This document shows positions 1-5,330 of a stretch of DNA of 5,330 bases, piece after piece. The stretch is taken from the NCBI GenBank assembly GCA_029573975.1, contig JAKQBU010000408.1, positions 1-5,330 of the forward strand. The letters run 5' to 3'. Position 1 is the stretch's first letter. Every line of letters begins with the position of its first letter. Source of the DNA: Planctomycetota bacterium (GTDB lineage Bacteria > Planctomycetota > Phycisphaerae > Sedimentisphaerales > SM23-30). Under the pieces are notes generated by a model. It was not told the DNA's origin. It did not search any database and saw nothing but the letters and a program-made list of their open reading frames with translations. The translations under genes and the position numbers were made by a program.

Positions 1-726
1 CGCCTGGCGGGCTTTTTCTTTCGCGGCGGCTCTTTGCTCGGCGCTGGGACTGGTCCGCTCCGTTTCCTCCAGAAACCTGGCTGCCAAAATTTCAATCATC
101 TGAAACTGAATCTCCGCCTTCTGTTGAAACTGGTCTTCCAGATGCCGGCGGTAATACTGCATCATCTGCCCGCGCGTAATGTCCTGGGTCGGCATAAAAT
201 AGGTTTCTCGATAACTCTGGACCACCATGCGGCGCTTAATCGCCTCCAGCTCTTTTTCGAGGCTGGACCCCTTCTTGGCCAGTTCCTCCTGCGCCTGGGC
301 CTCGATGCCGTTATAAGATCCGATCAGCCGCTTCCTTGCTTCCGCCAGCTCCTTTTCAATCACTTTTTCAAAATCATCATGTTTTTCCAGATCTTTAATC
401 GCATGTTGATATAACAAAAGGTCAAAAATCTGATCCCGCACCTCCTTGGCCACCGCCATTTCCGCCCGCGCCAAAAACTGCTGCCGGTCCAGCTCCCCCG
501 CCCATTGTTCCAGATTCGCCCGCAGTTCCGGCTGGGTGATTACCTGCGCCGAGGTCAGCGCATCGTTATTGATCCGCAATACCGCTCCCGGAACTATTTG
601 CGAATCGGCTGCAAGTACATTCGGGTCCGTGGAAATTACTGTCTCAGAAGATACCTGGGCATAGGAAAAGCTCACCCCGCCCCAAACCAATCCTGTCAGC
701 ACCAATAAATGACGTACCTGTAGCAT
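1..726 (-). CDS. SurA-like periplasmic peptidyl-prolyl isomerase/chaperone, N-terminal part (3' end outside window)
   Basis: The frame runs from ATG 726 through 242 codons to base 1 without a stop, so the C-terminus is missing. Residues 1-23 (MLQVRHLLVLTGLVWGGVSFSYA) look like a Sec signal peptide: a short charged start, a hydrophobic core, and S-Y-A before a likely signal peptidase I cut ahead of Q24. After a low-complexity linker, GAVLRINNDALTSAQVI (47-63) resembles the first strand of SurA/PpiD-type N-terminal chaperone domains, which begin with a 'V..VN...I....V' pattern. The rest is mainly helical and charged, with KDLEKHDDFEKVIEKELAEA and the Glu/Lys-rich region before RRMVVQSYRETYFMPTQDITRGQMMQYYRRHLEDQF, typical of SurA_N. 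The PDITRGQMMQYY-type segment usually precedes the parvulin rotamase domain, which would lie outside the window. The start is supported by a strong Shine-Dalgarno and a promoter. The likely role is outer-envelope protein folding. Family assignment is moderate; catalytic activity cannot be judged here. Confidence 0.7.
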   Translation of the reverse strand, partial: MLQVRHLLVLTGLVWGGVSFSYAQVSSETVISTDPNVLAADSQIVPGAVLRINNDALTSAQVITQPELRANLEQWAGELDRQQFLARAEMAVAKEVRDQIFDLLLYQHAIKDLEKHDDFEKVIEKELAEARKRLIGSYNGIEAQAQEELAKKGSSLEKELEAIKRRMVVQSYRETYFMPTQDITRGQMMQYYRRHLEDQFQQKAEIQFQMIEILAARFLEETERTSPSAEQRAAAKEKARQA

Positions 727-731
727 GTAAA

Positions 732-737
732 CTCCTT
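732..737 (-). promoter_or_regulatory. Ribosome binding site of the SurA-like gene
   Basis: AAGGAG on the minus strand sits 5 bases upstream of ATG 726. It is the strongest Shine-Dalgarno match in the window and fixes the start of the signal-peptide-bearing protein. Confidence 0.85.
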
Positions 738-748
738 ATTTTGGCAGG

Positions 749-777
749 ATTATATCCGATATTCGCCGGCCGGGCAA
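749..777 (-). promoter_or_regulatory. Sigma70-type promoter for the SurA-like gene
   Basis: Minus-strand TTGCCC (772-777) and a perfect TATAAT (749-754) are separated by exactly 17 bp. A start point about 7 bases past the -10, near 742, would give a leader of about 16 bases, just enough to hold the AAGGAG. The element lies in the AT-rich gap after mfd, so this gene can be expressed independently of the rho-FHA-mfd genes. The -35 matches the consensus TTGACA at four of six positions. The remainder of the 727-876 gap shows no other gene and no clear terminator for mfd. Confidence 0.7.
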
Positions 778-779
778 TA

Positions 780-797
780 TTTTCCGGACTTTTCCGG
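780..797 (-). repeat. Two 8-bp direct repeats, 10 bp apart, just upstream of the -35
   Basis: CCGGAAAA occurs twice on the minus strand (790-797 and 780-787), spaced one helical turn apart, ending two bases before the -35 hexamer. The arrangement could be a phased A-tract/UP-like element or tandem half-sites for an activator. CCGGA and TCCGG in the same stretch can also form a 5-bp hairpin, but no U-run follows it on the minus strand, so I do not call it a terminator. Confidence 0.4.
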
Positions 798-876
798 CGA
801 TTCATAGAGCCGCTTTGAGTCGGCCAGGGCCTGATTTTGTATAAACCATTGATATAAAAGAAAATAGATAGACAAT

Positions 877-3800
877 TCATTCTCGTTTCTTCTTATCCAG
901 CATCTTCCGCAGCAGCGATAAAAGATTCGCCGGCGCCGCAAAATACTTTTCCGCCAGCCGCACATGCACCGTTTGATAATCGATAATCCGCACCGATCCC
1001 GGGACCCCGGCAAACAAGCGGTTGATCAGGTTTCCCTCGCGTGATTCTTTGGTACCGGGCTGGGCCGTCAGGTTTTCTACCGGCTCGTGATCCAGCGTAA
1101 AAATCAGGTCCGGCTCCTGCTGCACGATACTGCGAATCGACCAGGGGCCCGCCAGAATCCGGATTTCCGCCAACTGCAATAAATCCAGCACCGACCGCGG
1201 CGGCTGGCCGAACTGATCGGACAAATCCTGCTCCAACAGCTCCAGCTCCCCTTTCGTCCGCGCCGCCGCCAGCCGCCGATACGCATCCATCCGCTGCCGC
1301 TCCGAAGCGATGTAGCTCCGCGGAATGTGGCTGCTGATATTCAGCTCCAGATGCGTTGTCAGCTCCGCCGGCTCCTTTTGCCCCTGTCTCTGCCGCACCG
1401 CCCGCGCCAGCAGTTGGCAATACATCTCGTAACCCACCGCGTCAATATGCCCGCTCTGTTCGATCCCCAGGATATTGCCCGCCCCGCGGATCTCCAGGTC
1501 CCGCATCGCTATCCGGAATCCCGATCCCAGCTGGGAATATTCCTCGATCGCCTTGAGCCGCTTGCTGGCCGTCGGGGTAATCGCTCGCCGCGCCGGCAGC
1601 ATCATATACGCATACGCCCGGTTCTTGTACCGCCCCACCCGGCCCCGCAACTGATGCAGTTCCGCCAGCCCGAACCGGTCCGCGTCACAGATGATGATCG
1701 TGTTGGCAGTGGGAATATCCAGCCCTGATTCGATAATCGTCGTGCACACCAAAACGTCCGCCTGATGCCGGACAAACTCCAGCATCTTCTGTTCCAGTTC
1801 GTGTTTGGGCATCTGCCCGTGCCCGACCACAATCCGGGCCTCCGGAACCAACTGCTGCAACTGGTCCGCCACACTCAGAATATTGTGTACCCGGTTATGC
1901 AGATAATACACCTGGCCCTCCCGCGCCAGCTCCCGCAGGATCGACTCCCGGATCCGCTGCCGGTCATAGGCACATACCTCCGTCACAATGCTCCGCCGGT
2001 CCAGCGGCGGCGTCGCCAGCGAGGAAATATCCCGCAGCCCCAGCAGCGCCATGTGCAGCGTCCGCGGGATCGGCGTGGCCGTCATCGTCAGCAGATCCAC
2101 CGTCGTCCGCATCCGCTTCAGGCGCTCCTTGTGCTCCACCCCGAACCGCTGTTCCTCATCGATAATCACCAGCCCCAAATCCTTAAACCGCACATCCCCA
2201 CTCAAAATCCGGTGCGTCCCGATCAGCACATCCACCTGCCCGCGGGCGGTGCGGTCGAGAATCTCCCGGGCCTGCCGGCCGGTCTTGAACCGGCTGATCG
2301 ACTCCACCACAAACGGATAATCCGCCAGCCGCTCCGTAAAGGTGCGGTAATGCTGTTCCGCCAGCACCGTCGTCGGCACCAGCACCGCCGTCTGTTTGCC
2401 GGTTTCCACCGCCTTGAACACCGCTCGGATCGCCAGCTCCGTCTTGCCGTACCCCACATCCCCGCACAGCAGCCGGTCCATCGGGCGGCTCAACTGCATG
2501 TCCCTCTTGATTTCCTGGTTCGCCGTCCGCTGGTCATCCGTTTCCTGGTACAAAAACGATTCCTCAAATTCCTTCTGCCACACCGTATCATCCGGAAACC
2601 GGATCCCCGGCATACTCTGCCGCTGGGCCTGAATCTCCAGCAGTTCCGAGGCCACATCCTCCACCGCCTCCCGCACCTTCTGCTTCTGCTTCTCCCAGCT
2701 TTTGCCGCCCAGCCGCGAGAGCACCATCCGCCCCGTCCGGCATCCTACGTACTTATGCACCAGGTCGATCTTGCTGGCCGGCACATGCACCAGCGCTTTG
2801 CCGGCATATTCCAGCGCCAGATATTCTTCCTGCCGGCCCCCCTTGGTCAGCGTCTTCATCCCCAGGAACCGCCCGATCCCGTGCGTCACATGCACCACCA
2901 GATCGTTCTTTTCCAGATCCGCAAACGAGTCAATCGCCTGCACGCTTTTCAGCTTACGCAGCCGCCGCCGCACCGGATTCTGGCCTAACAACTCATGATG
3001 GCTGACAACCAGCAAACCCGCCTGCGGCAAGGCAAATCCCTCCTGCACAAATCCTACCGGCAAAAAAAACCGTTCTGCCAGATCCGGTATGGTTCCCTTT
3101 TTTGCGCCCGCGACTTCCGCCAGTAACTCCCAGGCCCGCTGCTGTTCCGCCGCATTCTCGCAAAACAGAAACACCCGGTTCGTATCCCGCTGCCGCCATA
3201 GCTCTTCCAGCGCCTCTTTCCCGCGCCGTTCATACTGCTGTACCGACTGGGCGCCCAGCCGCACCGATTCCAATCCCATCTGGCCGGGAAATGTATGGAG
3301 GAACAGCCGGTCCCAGCTCCCGATCTTCCGCAGCACCGCCTCCACCGGATACATCCCCTGCGGATGATTCATCCGCTCCAGAAAAATCCGGCCTGCTTCC
3401 TGTACCTGCCCGCTTTCCTCTATCACCACCAGGGTGCTCCCCGGCAGATAATCCGGCAGCATCGACGCCCCTTCCCCTGCCGGCAGGCTTCGGCAGGTGG
3501 CAATCCGAATCTGCCGGATCGGCGCGGTAGAACGCTGCGTATCGCGGTCGAAATACCGCAGCGACTCGAGCCGGTCCCCGAAAAACTCCAGCCGCACCGG
3601 CTGATCCTGGCCCGGCCCCAGAATATCCACGATCCCGCCCCGCCCGGCAAACTCACCCGCCGCCTCCACCTGATCCACCCGCTCGTACTGATGGTCCGCC
3701 AGCCACGGCAAGACCGCTTCCGGCCCTCCTTCATAGTCCCTGCCTTCTTCCAGGAAAAAGGACTGCTCCCGCAAAAAGGCCGCCGACGGCACCGGCTGCA

Positions 3801-4215
3801 TCAGGGCACATACCGAAGCTGCCATCATCCCGGGAAAATCCCCCTGCGCCAGTTGCTGGCACAGCCGCAGCCGCTCACAGGCTACTTCGGAAGTCGGCTC
3901 CGTCTCTCCTTCCATCCGCTCCGAGGCTGGGAATAATTCCACCCCTTCCCCGCCAAATGTCTCCAGATCATCCTGCGCCTGGTCCGCCTCCCCGATATGC
4001 GCCGTTACAAACAGCACCGGCCGCCCCAGCTTTTCATGCAGAATCGCCGCCAGCAACCGGCCATACGATCCCCAATTGCCATACGATTCCAGTTGGATTC
4101 CGGCCCCCTCCGCGGATTTTCCCCTCTGCCGGAAAAATTCCGCCGCCTCAGCCGCCGGGGAGAAACCCCCTGCTCCCTGCAGCAGTATCTTTTTCAGCTC
4201 CGCTATTTCTTTCAC
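877..4215 (-). CDS. mfd: Transcription-repair coupling factor Mfd, complete
   Basis: Mfd is a double-stranded DNA translocase that removes RNA polymerase stalled at lesions and recruits UvrA for nucleotide excision repair. The product is 1112 residues (E. coli Mfd about 1148). Domains in order: UvrB-like N-terminal module, about 1-230, including YERVDQVEAAGEFAGRGGIV (177-196) and, as usual for Mfd, no Walker A; CarD-like RNA-polymerase interaction domain, about 429-491; superfamily 2 motor with Walker A GDVGYGKT (585-592), DEEQ box (686-689), LTMTATPIPRTL, TTIESGLDIPTAN-type motif V (here TTIIESGLDIPTAN) and QLRGRVGR (855-862); translocation/relay segment RGAGNILG starting at 910; C-terminal TRCF domain from about 955. 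All motor motifs are intact. I choose GTG 4215 because codons upstream overlap the FHA gene in another frame and encode Arg/Ser/Trp-rich, non-Mfd sequence. Shine-Dalgarno is weak (GGGGCAGGG, rather far from the start). It is probably co-transcribed with the FHA gene. Confidence 0.97.
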   Translation of the reverse strand: MKEIAELKKILLQGAGGFSPAAEAAEFFRQRGKSAEGAGIQLESYGNWGSYGRLLAAILHEKLGRPVLFVTAHIGEADQAQDDLETFGGEGVELFPASERMEGETEPTSEVACERLRLCQQLAQGDFPGMMAASVCALMQPVPSAAFLREQSFFLEEGRDYEGGPEAVLPWLADHQYERVDQVEAAGEFAGRGGIVDILGPGQDQPVRLEFFGDRLESLRYFDRDTQRSTAPIRQIRIATCRSLPAGEGASMLPDYLPGSTLVVIEESGQVQEAGRIFLERMNHPQGMYPVEAVLRKIGSWDRLFLHTFPGQMGLESVRLGAQSVQQYERRGKEALEELWRQRDTNRVFLFCENAAEQQRAWELLAEVAGAKKGTIPDLAERFFLPVGFVQEGFALPQAGLLVVSHHELLGQNPVRRRLRKLKSVQAIDSFADLEKNDLVVHVTHGIGRFLGMKTLTKGGRQEEYLALEYAGKALVHVPASKIDLVHKYVGCRTGRMVLSRLGGKSWEKQKQKVREAVEDVASELLEIQAQRQSMPGIRFPDDTVWQKEFEESFLYQETDDQRTANQEIKRDMQLSRPMDRLLCGDVGYGKTELAIRAVFKAVETGKQTAVLVPTTVLAEQHYRTFTERLADYPFVVESISRFKTGRQAREILDRTARGQVDVLIGTHRILSGDVRFKDLGLVIIDEEQRFGVEHKERLKRMRTTVDLLTMTATPIPRTLHMALLGLRDISSLATPPLDRRSIVTEVCAYDRQRIRESILRELAREGQVYYLHNRVHNILSVADQLQQLVPEARIVVGHGQMPKHELEQKMLEFVRHQADVLVCTTIIESGLDIPTANTIIICDADRFGLAELHQLRGRVGRYKNRAYAYMMLPARRAITPTASKRLKAIEEYSQLGSGFRIAMRDLEIRGAGNILGIEQSGHIDAVGYEMYCQLLARAVRQRQGQKEPAELTTHLELNISSHIPRSYIASERQRMDAYRRLAAARTKGELELLEQDLSDQFGQPPRSVLDLLQLAEIRILAGPWSIRSIVQQEPDLIFTLDHEPVENLTAQPGTKESREGNLINRLFAGVPGSVRIIDYQTVHVRLAEKYFAAPANLLSLLRKMLDKKKRE

Positions 4216-4249
4216 AACCGGTTGGCCCTGCCCCGCTGCCCGCCAAATC

Positions 4250-4636
4250 CTATTTCCCTTTCGTTTTGCGGGCCTGTTTCTCCTCCGCTTTCTTGAGTTT
4301 GTCCAGATCGTAGAGCGGCAGCCTGGCCGCTTTCGGGTCGATCTTCTCCAGGTCGCTCCAGAATCGGATCGTCGAACCGCCGATCCCGATCTCATCCCCG
4401 TCAAAAAGCAGCTCCGCCTTCTCCACCTTATCCTGATTCAGCAGCGTCCCGTTGCGGCTGCACAAATCCCGCAAATAATACCGGCCGTTATCCAGGTAGA
4501 TTTCACAATGTTTCCGCGAGGCCTGCCGCTCGTCAAGATACAACTGGTTATCCGCCATCCGCCCGACCGTGATCCGCGGCAATTCTACCTTGATTCGACG
4601 CGGATTCCTGCTGTCATAAATCTCAAAAACCGGCAT
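4250..4636 (-). CDS. Small FHA-domain protein (phosphothreonine-binding), between rho and mfd
   Basis: This 128-residue cytoplasmic protein is almost entirely one forkhead-associated (FHA) domain, a beta-sandwich that binds phosphothreonine peptides. The FHA signature residues are visible in order: G25-R26, S40-R41-K42-H43, S60-R61-N62-G63-T64 and N67, then DGDEIGIG at 79-86. In known FHA domains the Arg, Ser and Asn of these motifs contact the phosphate and peptide, so the site looks intact. Residues 95-128 form a charged tail ending in a lysine-rich stretch (KLKKAEEKQARKTKGK). There is no signal peptide, membrane segment or kinase domain. The ATG at 4636 opens directly into the first FHA strand (PVFEIYD), so I keep this start; upstream is only a weak purine-rich GGTAAAGAG. 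The stop TAG lies 34 bases before the mfd start, suggesting co-transcription. The binding partner is unknown. The link to transcription termination or repair is inferred from position only. Confidence 0.93.
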   Translation of the reverse strand: MPVFEIYDSRNPRRIKVELPRITVGRMADNQLYLDERQASRKHCEIYLDNGRYYLRDLCSRNGTLLNQDKVEKAELLFDGDEIGIGGSTIRFWSDLEKIDPKAARLPLYDLDKLKKAEEKQARKTKGK

Positions 4637-4649
4637 CTCTTTACCACAC

Positions 4650-4662
4650 CTGATTCTATCAG
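4650..4662. repeat. 13-bp perfect palindrome over the FHA-mfd -10 element
   Basis: CTGATTCTATCAG has perfect 5-bp arms (CTGAT/ATCAG) about a 3-base centre and coincides with the extended -10 element. A repressor bound here would block that promoter. The arms are short, so chance is possible. Confidence 0.35.
4653..4661 (-). promoter_or_regulatory. Extended -10 promoter-like element for FHA-mfd
   Basis: Minus strand reads TGA-TAGAAT: an extended -10 (TGn) followed by a five-of-six match to TATAAT. No good -35 is present at 17 bp, which is usual for extended -10 promoters. Transcription would start near 4646, leaving a leader of only about 9 bases before ATG 4636. If active, it lets FHA-mfd be expressed apart from rho. 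Confidence 0.45.
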
Positions 4663-4701
4663 AAAAATCCGGATCGGCCTTACCCTTTCATCCAGACGAC
4701 C

Positions 4702-4720
4702 GCATGACGGTTTTTCATGC
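4702..4720. repeat. Small perfect inverted repeat (hairpin) in the rho-FHA gap
   Basis: GCATGA (4702-4707) and TCATGC (4715-4720) form a 6-bp perfect stem around a 7-base loop. No T-run follows on either strand. It may be part of the FHA leader structure or a protein site; function unknown. Confidence 0.35.
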
Positions 4721-4742
4721 TGCCATCCTGGACGCCAGCGTC

Positions 4743-4780
4743 AAAAGCTCTTCGGCCCCTTGTTATTGGGGAGCCAGAGC
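4743..4780 (-). terminator. Possible weak intrinsic terminator or attenuator
   Basis: On the minus strand GCTCT (4776-4780), GG (4774-4775) and CCCC (4768-4771) pair with GGGG (4756-4759), CC (4754-4755) and AGAGC (4747-4751) around an 8-base loop AATAACAA, with one 2-base bulge on each side. Four U follow (4743-4746), then GACG. The U-run is short and the stem is interrupted, so termination would be inefficient. It may end rho transcription, end a small RNA, or attenuate FHA-mfd. There are also T residues on the plus-strand side, so it could act in both directions. Confidence 0.35.
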
Positions 4781-4837
4781 CGATTTTGGATGTCAACATC
4801 GACTTTTGACGGTTCGGTCATCCTGCAAAAGGTCGGC
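4743..4837 (-). ncRNA. Candidate structured leader or small RNA between rho and the FHA gene
   Basis: If RNA starts near 4841, its first ~100 bases can fold into two consecutive hairpins. The 5' one pairs GCCGA (4833-4837), TTTT (4827-4830) and GGATG (4819-4823) with CATCC (4788-4792), AAAA (4784-4787) and TCGGC (4779-4783). Its bulges are all on the 5' side; four more pairs (TCAA/TTGA) can extend it inward. The 3' one is the GC-rich hairpin at 4747-4780 followed by UUUU. Promoter, fold and terminator-like end together suggest a short RNA or an attenuated leader of FHA-mfd. Short pairings arise easily by chance, and no known RNA family was recognised. Confidence 0.25.
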
Positions 4838-4847
4838 CACTCCCGGA

Positions 4848-4876
4848 ATCTTGACAGAAAACACCTGTTTTGTCAA
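4848..4876 (-). promoter_or_regulatory. Candidate promoter in the rho-FHA gap
   Basis: Minus strand carries a perfect -35 TTGACA (4871-4876) and, after 17 bp, CAAGAT (4848-4853), which matches the -10 consensus at only three of six positions. It would start RNA near 4841, about 205 bases upstream of the FHA ATG. The perfect -35 and spacing in non-coding DNA support it; the weak -10 limits confidence. Confidence 0.4.
4851..4876. repeat. 26-bp imperfect inverted repeat overlapping the candidate promoter
   Basis: The outer arms TTGAC/GTCAA (4851-4855 and 4872-4876) and inner arms AAAA/TTTT (4858-4861 and 4868-4871) form a dyad around a CACCTG-type centre, with two extra bases (AG) in the left arm. 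TTGACA therefore reads outward-in on both strands. The arrangement fits a protein-binding operator over a promoter. It does not match the E. coli, Gram-positive or alphaproteobacterial LexA boxes that I know. It could be coincidental. Confidence 0.45.
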
Positions 4877-4911
4877 TACCCCCCTGCCGAAAACATAGGG
4901 AGAACCGCCGT

Positions 4912-5330
4912 TTAATTCAGGTTCATCGTCATCAGGAACTCCGCGTTGCTCTTGACCTTCTGCAGCCGGCTCTTCAGCAATTCTATCGCCTCCACCGGAT
5001 TCATATCGCTCAAGACCCGGCGCAGCCGATAGACCAGTTCCAGCTCCTTCGGGTCCAGCAGCAATTCTTCCTTCCGGGTGCCGCTGCGGCTGATGTCAAT
5101 CGCCGGCCACGTCCGCCGGTCCACCAGGCGGCGGTCCAGATGCAGCTCCATATTGCCGGTGCCTTTGAACTCTTCAAAAATCACTTCGTCCATCTTCGAG
5201 CCGGTCTCGATCAGGGCCGTGGCCAGAATGGTCAGCGACCCGCCATGCTCGATATTCCGGGCCGCCCCGAAAAACTTCTTCGGCTTCTGCAGGGCGTTGG
5301 AATCCACACCACCGGTCAGAATCTTTCCGG
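4912..5330 (-). CDS. rho: Transcription termination factor Rho, C-terminal part (5' end outside window)
   Basis: Rho is a hexameric RNA-dependent ATPase and helicase that loads on nascent untranslated RNA and terminates transcription. Only the last 138 codons are here, ending at TAA (4912-4914); the frame is open to the window edge. The fragment covers the end of the RecA-like motor domain. It begins [13 protein letters not shown], the R-loop region facing the central RNA channel, followed by [11 protein letters not shown], then [20 protein letters not shown] and [14 protein letters not shown]. The SGTRKEE motif carries the arginine finger (codon 5074-5076, equivalent to E. coli R366), and DRRTWPAID carries the preceding conserved arginine (E. 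coli R353). The tail [15 protein letters not shown] matches the usual Rho C-terminus. An internal GTG at 5305-5307 is not a start, because the conserved sequence continues upstream of it. The RNA-binding and Walker A parts lie beyond the window. No obvious intrinsic terminator directly follows the stop. Near-certain identification from motifs. Confidence 0.98.
   Translation of the reverse strand, partial: GKILTGGVDSNALQKPKKFFGAARNIEHGGSLTILATALIETGSKMDEVIFEEFKGTGNMELHLDRRLVDRRTWPAIDISRSGTRKEELLLDPKELELVYRLRRVLSDMNPVEAIELLKSRLQKVKSNAEFLMTMNLN

Noticed and set aside
784..797. Hairpin CCGGA/TCCGG after mfd as a transcription terminator
   Set aside because: The stem is only 5 bp and the following minus-strand bases are AAAATATT, not a U-run. 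The bases are better explained as direct repeats upstream of a promoter.
644..880. A 78-codon minus-strand frame whose ATG overlaps the mfd stop as ATGA, suggesting translational coupling
   Set aside because: It has no good Shine-Dalgarno, runs through the promoter and ribosome binding site of the SurA-like gene, and ends inside that gene's signal-peptide region in a different frame. Its sequence shows no domain.
1765..2988. A 407-codon plus-strand open frame antisense to mfd
   Set aside because: It lies wholly inside the conserved Mfd motor coding region on the opposite strand, is dominated by Arg, Pro, His and Leu, and shows no recognisable domain. It is a by-product of GC-rich codon use.
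3295..3936. A 213-codon plus-strand frame antisense to the N-terminal part of mfd
   Set aside because: Same basic, proline- and histidine-rich shadow character; the minus strand here encodes conserved Mfd sequence.
4076..4915. A 279-codon plus-strand frame spanning the FHA gene and the gap up to the rho stop
   Set aside because: It is antisense to the whole FHA gene and the start of mfd, with no domain or start signals; part of it crosses the hairpin-rich non-coding gap.
5305..5307. GTG as a possible start of a short 131-residue protein
   Set aside because: The frame continues upstream with conserved Rho sequence (GKILTGG), so this is an internal valine of Rho, cut by the window edge.

Overview
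This is a 5.3 kb piece of bacterial chromosome in which all four genes lie on the minus strand. In transcription order (high to low coordinates) they are: the C-terminal third of transcription termination factor Rho; a 128-residue FHA-domain protein; the complete transcription-repair coupling factor Mfd; and the N-terminal 242 codons of an exported SurA-like (peptidyl-prolyl isomerase type) periplasmic protein that runs off base 1. No tRNA, rRNA, CRISPR array, insertion sequence or phage gene was seen. The many long open frames on the plus strand, and the extra ones inside mfd, are GC-rich shadows rich in Arg/Pro/His.

Layout. Rho ends at 4912. A 275-base non-coding gap (4637-4911) follows. 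It holds a TTGACA-containing imperfect dyad, a bulged hairpin, a GC-rich hairpin followed by four U, a second small hairpin, and an extended -10 promoter-like element that overlaps a perfect 13-bp palindrome just upstream of the FHA gene. FHA and Mfd are 34 bases apart and are probably co-transcribed. Mfd is best started at the GTG at 4215. The open frame continues 63 codons upstream, but that part overlaps the FHA gene and does not look like Mfd. After Mfd comes a 150-base AT-rich gap with a good sigma70-type promoter (TTGCCC, 17 bp, TATAAT) and a strong Shine-Dalgarno serving the SurA-like gene, which can therefore be transcribed on its own.

Organism. A Sec-exported SurA-like protein implies a Gram-negative envelope. 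Shine-Dalgarno and sigma70-like signals are conventional, and coding DNA is GC-rich with AT-rich promoters. The neighbourhood Rho / small FHA protein / Mfd / SurA-like protein suggests to me a planctomycete, perhaps of the Phycisphaerae type. This is inference from gene order and general appearance, without a database search.

How the genes fit together. Rho and Mfd are the two classical ATP-driven motors that remove RNA polymerase from DNA: Rho at transcript ends and on untranslated RNA, Mfd at lesions. A small phosphothreonine-reader (FHA) protein between them could link this pair to Ser/Thr kinase signalling, but nothing in the sequence proves that. The SurA-like gene belongs to envelope protein folding and appears functionally separate. 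Overall this is a mostly housekeeping region. The parts that deserve a second look are the rho-FHA gap and the FHA protein itself; I see no clear evidence of a new defence, mobile or biosynthetic system.
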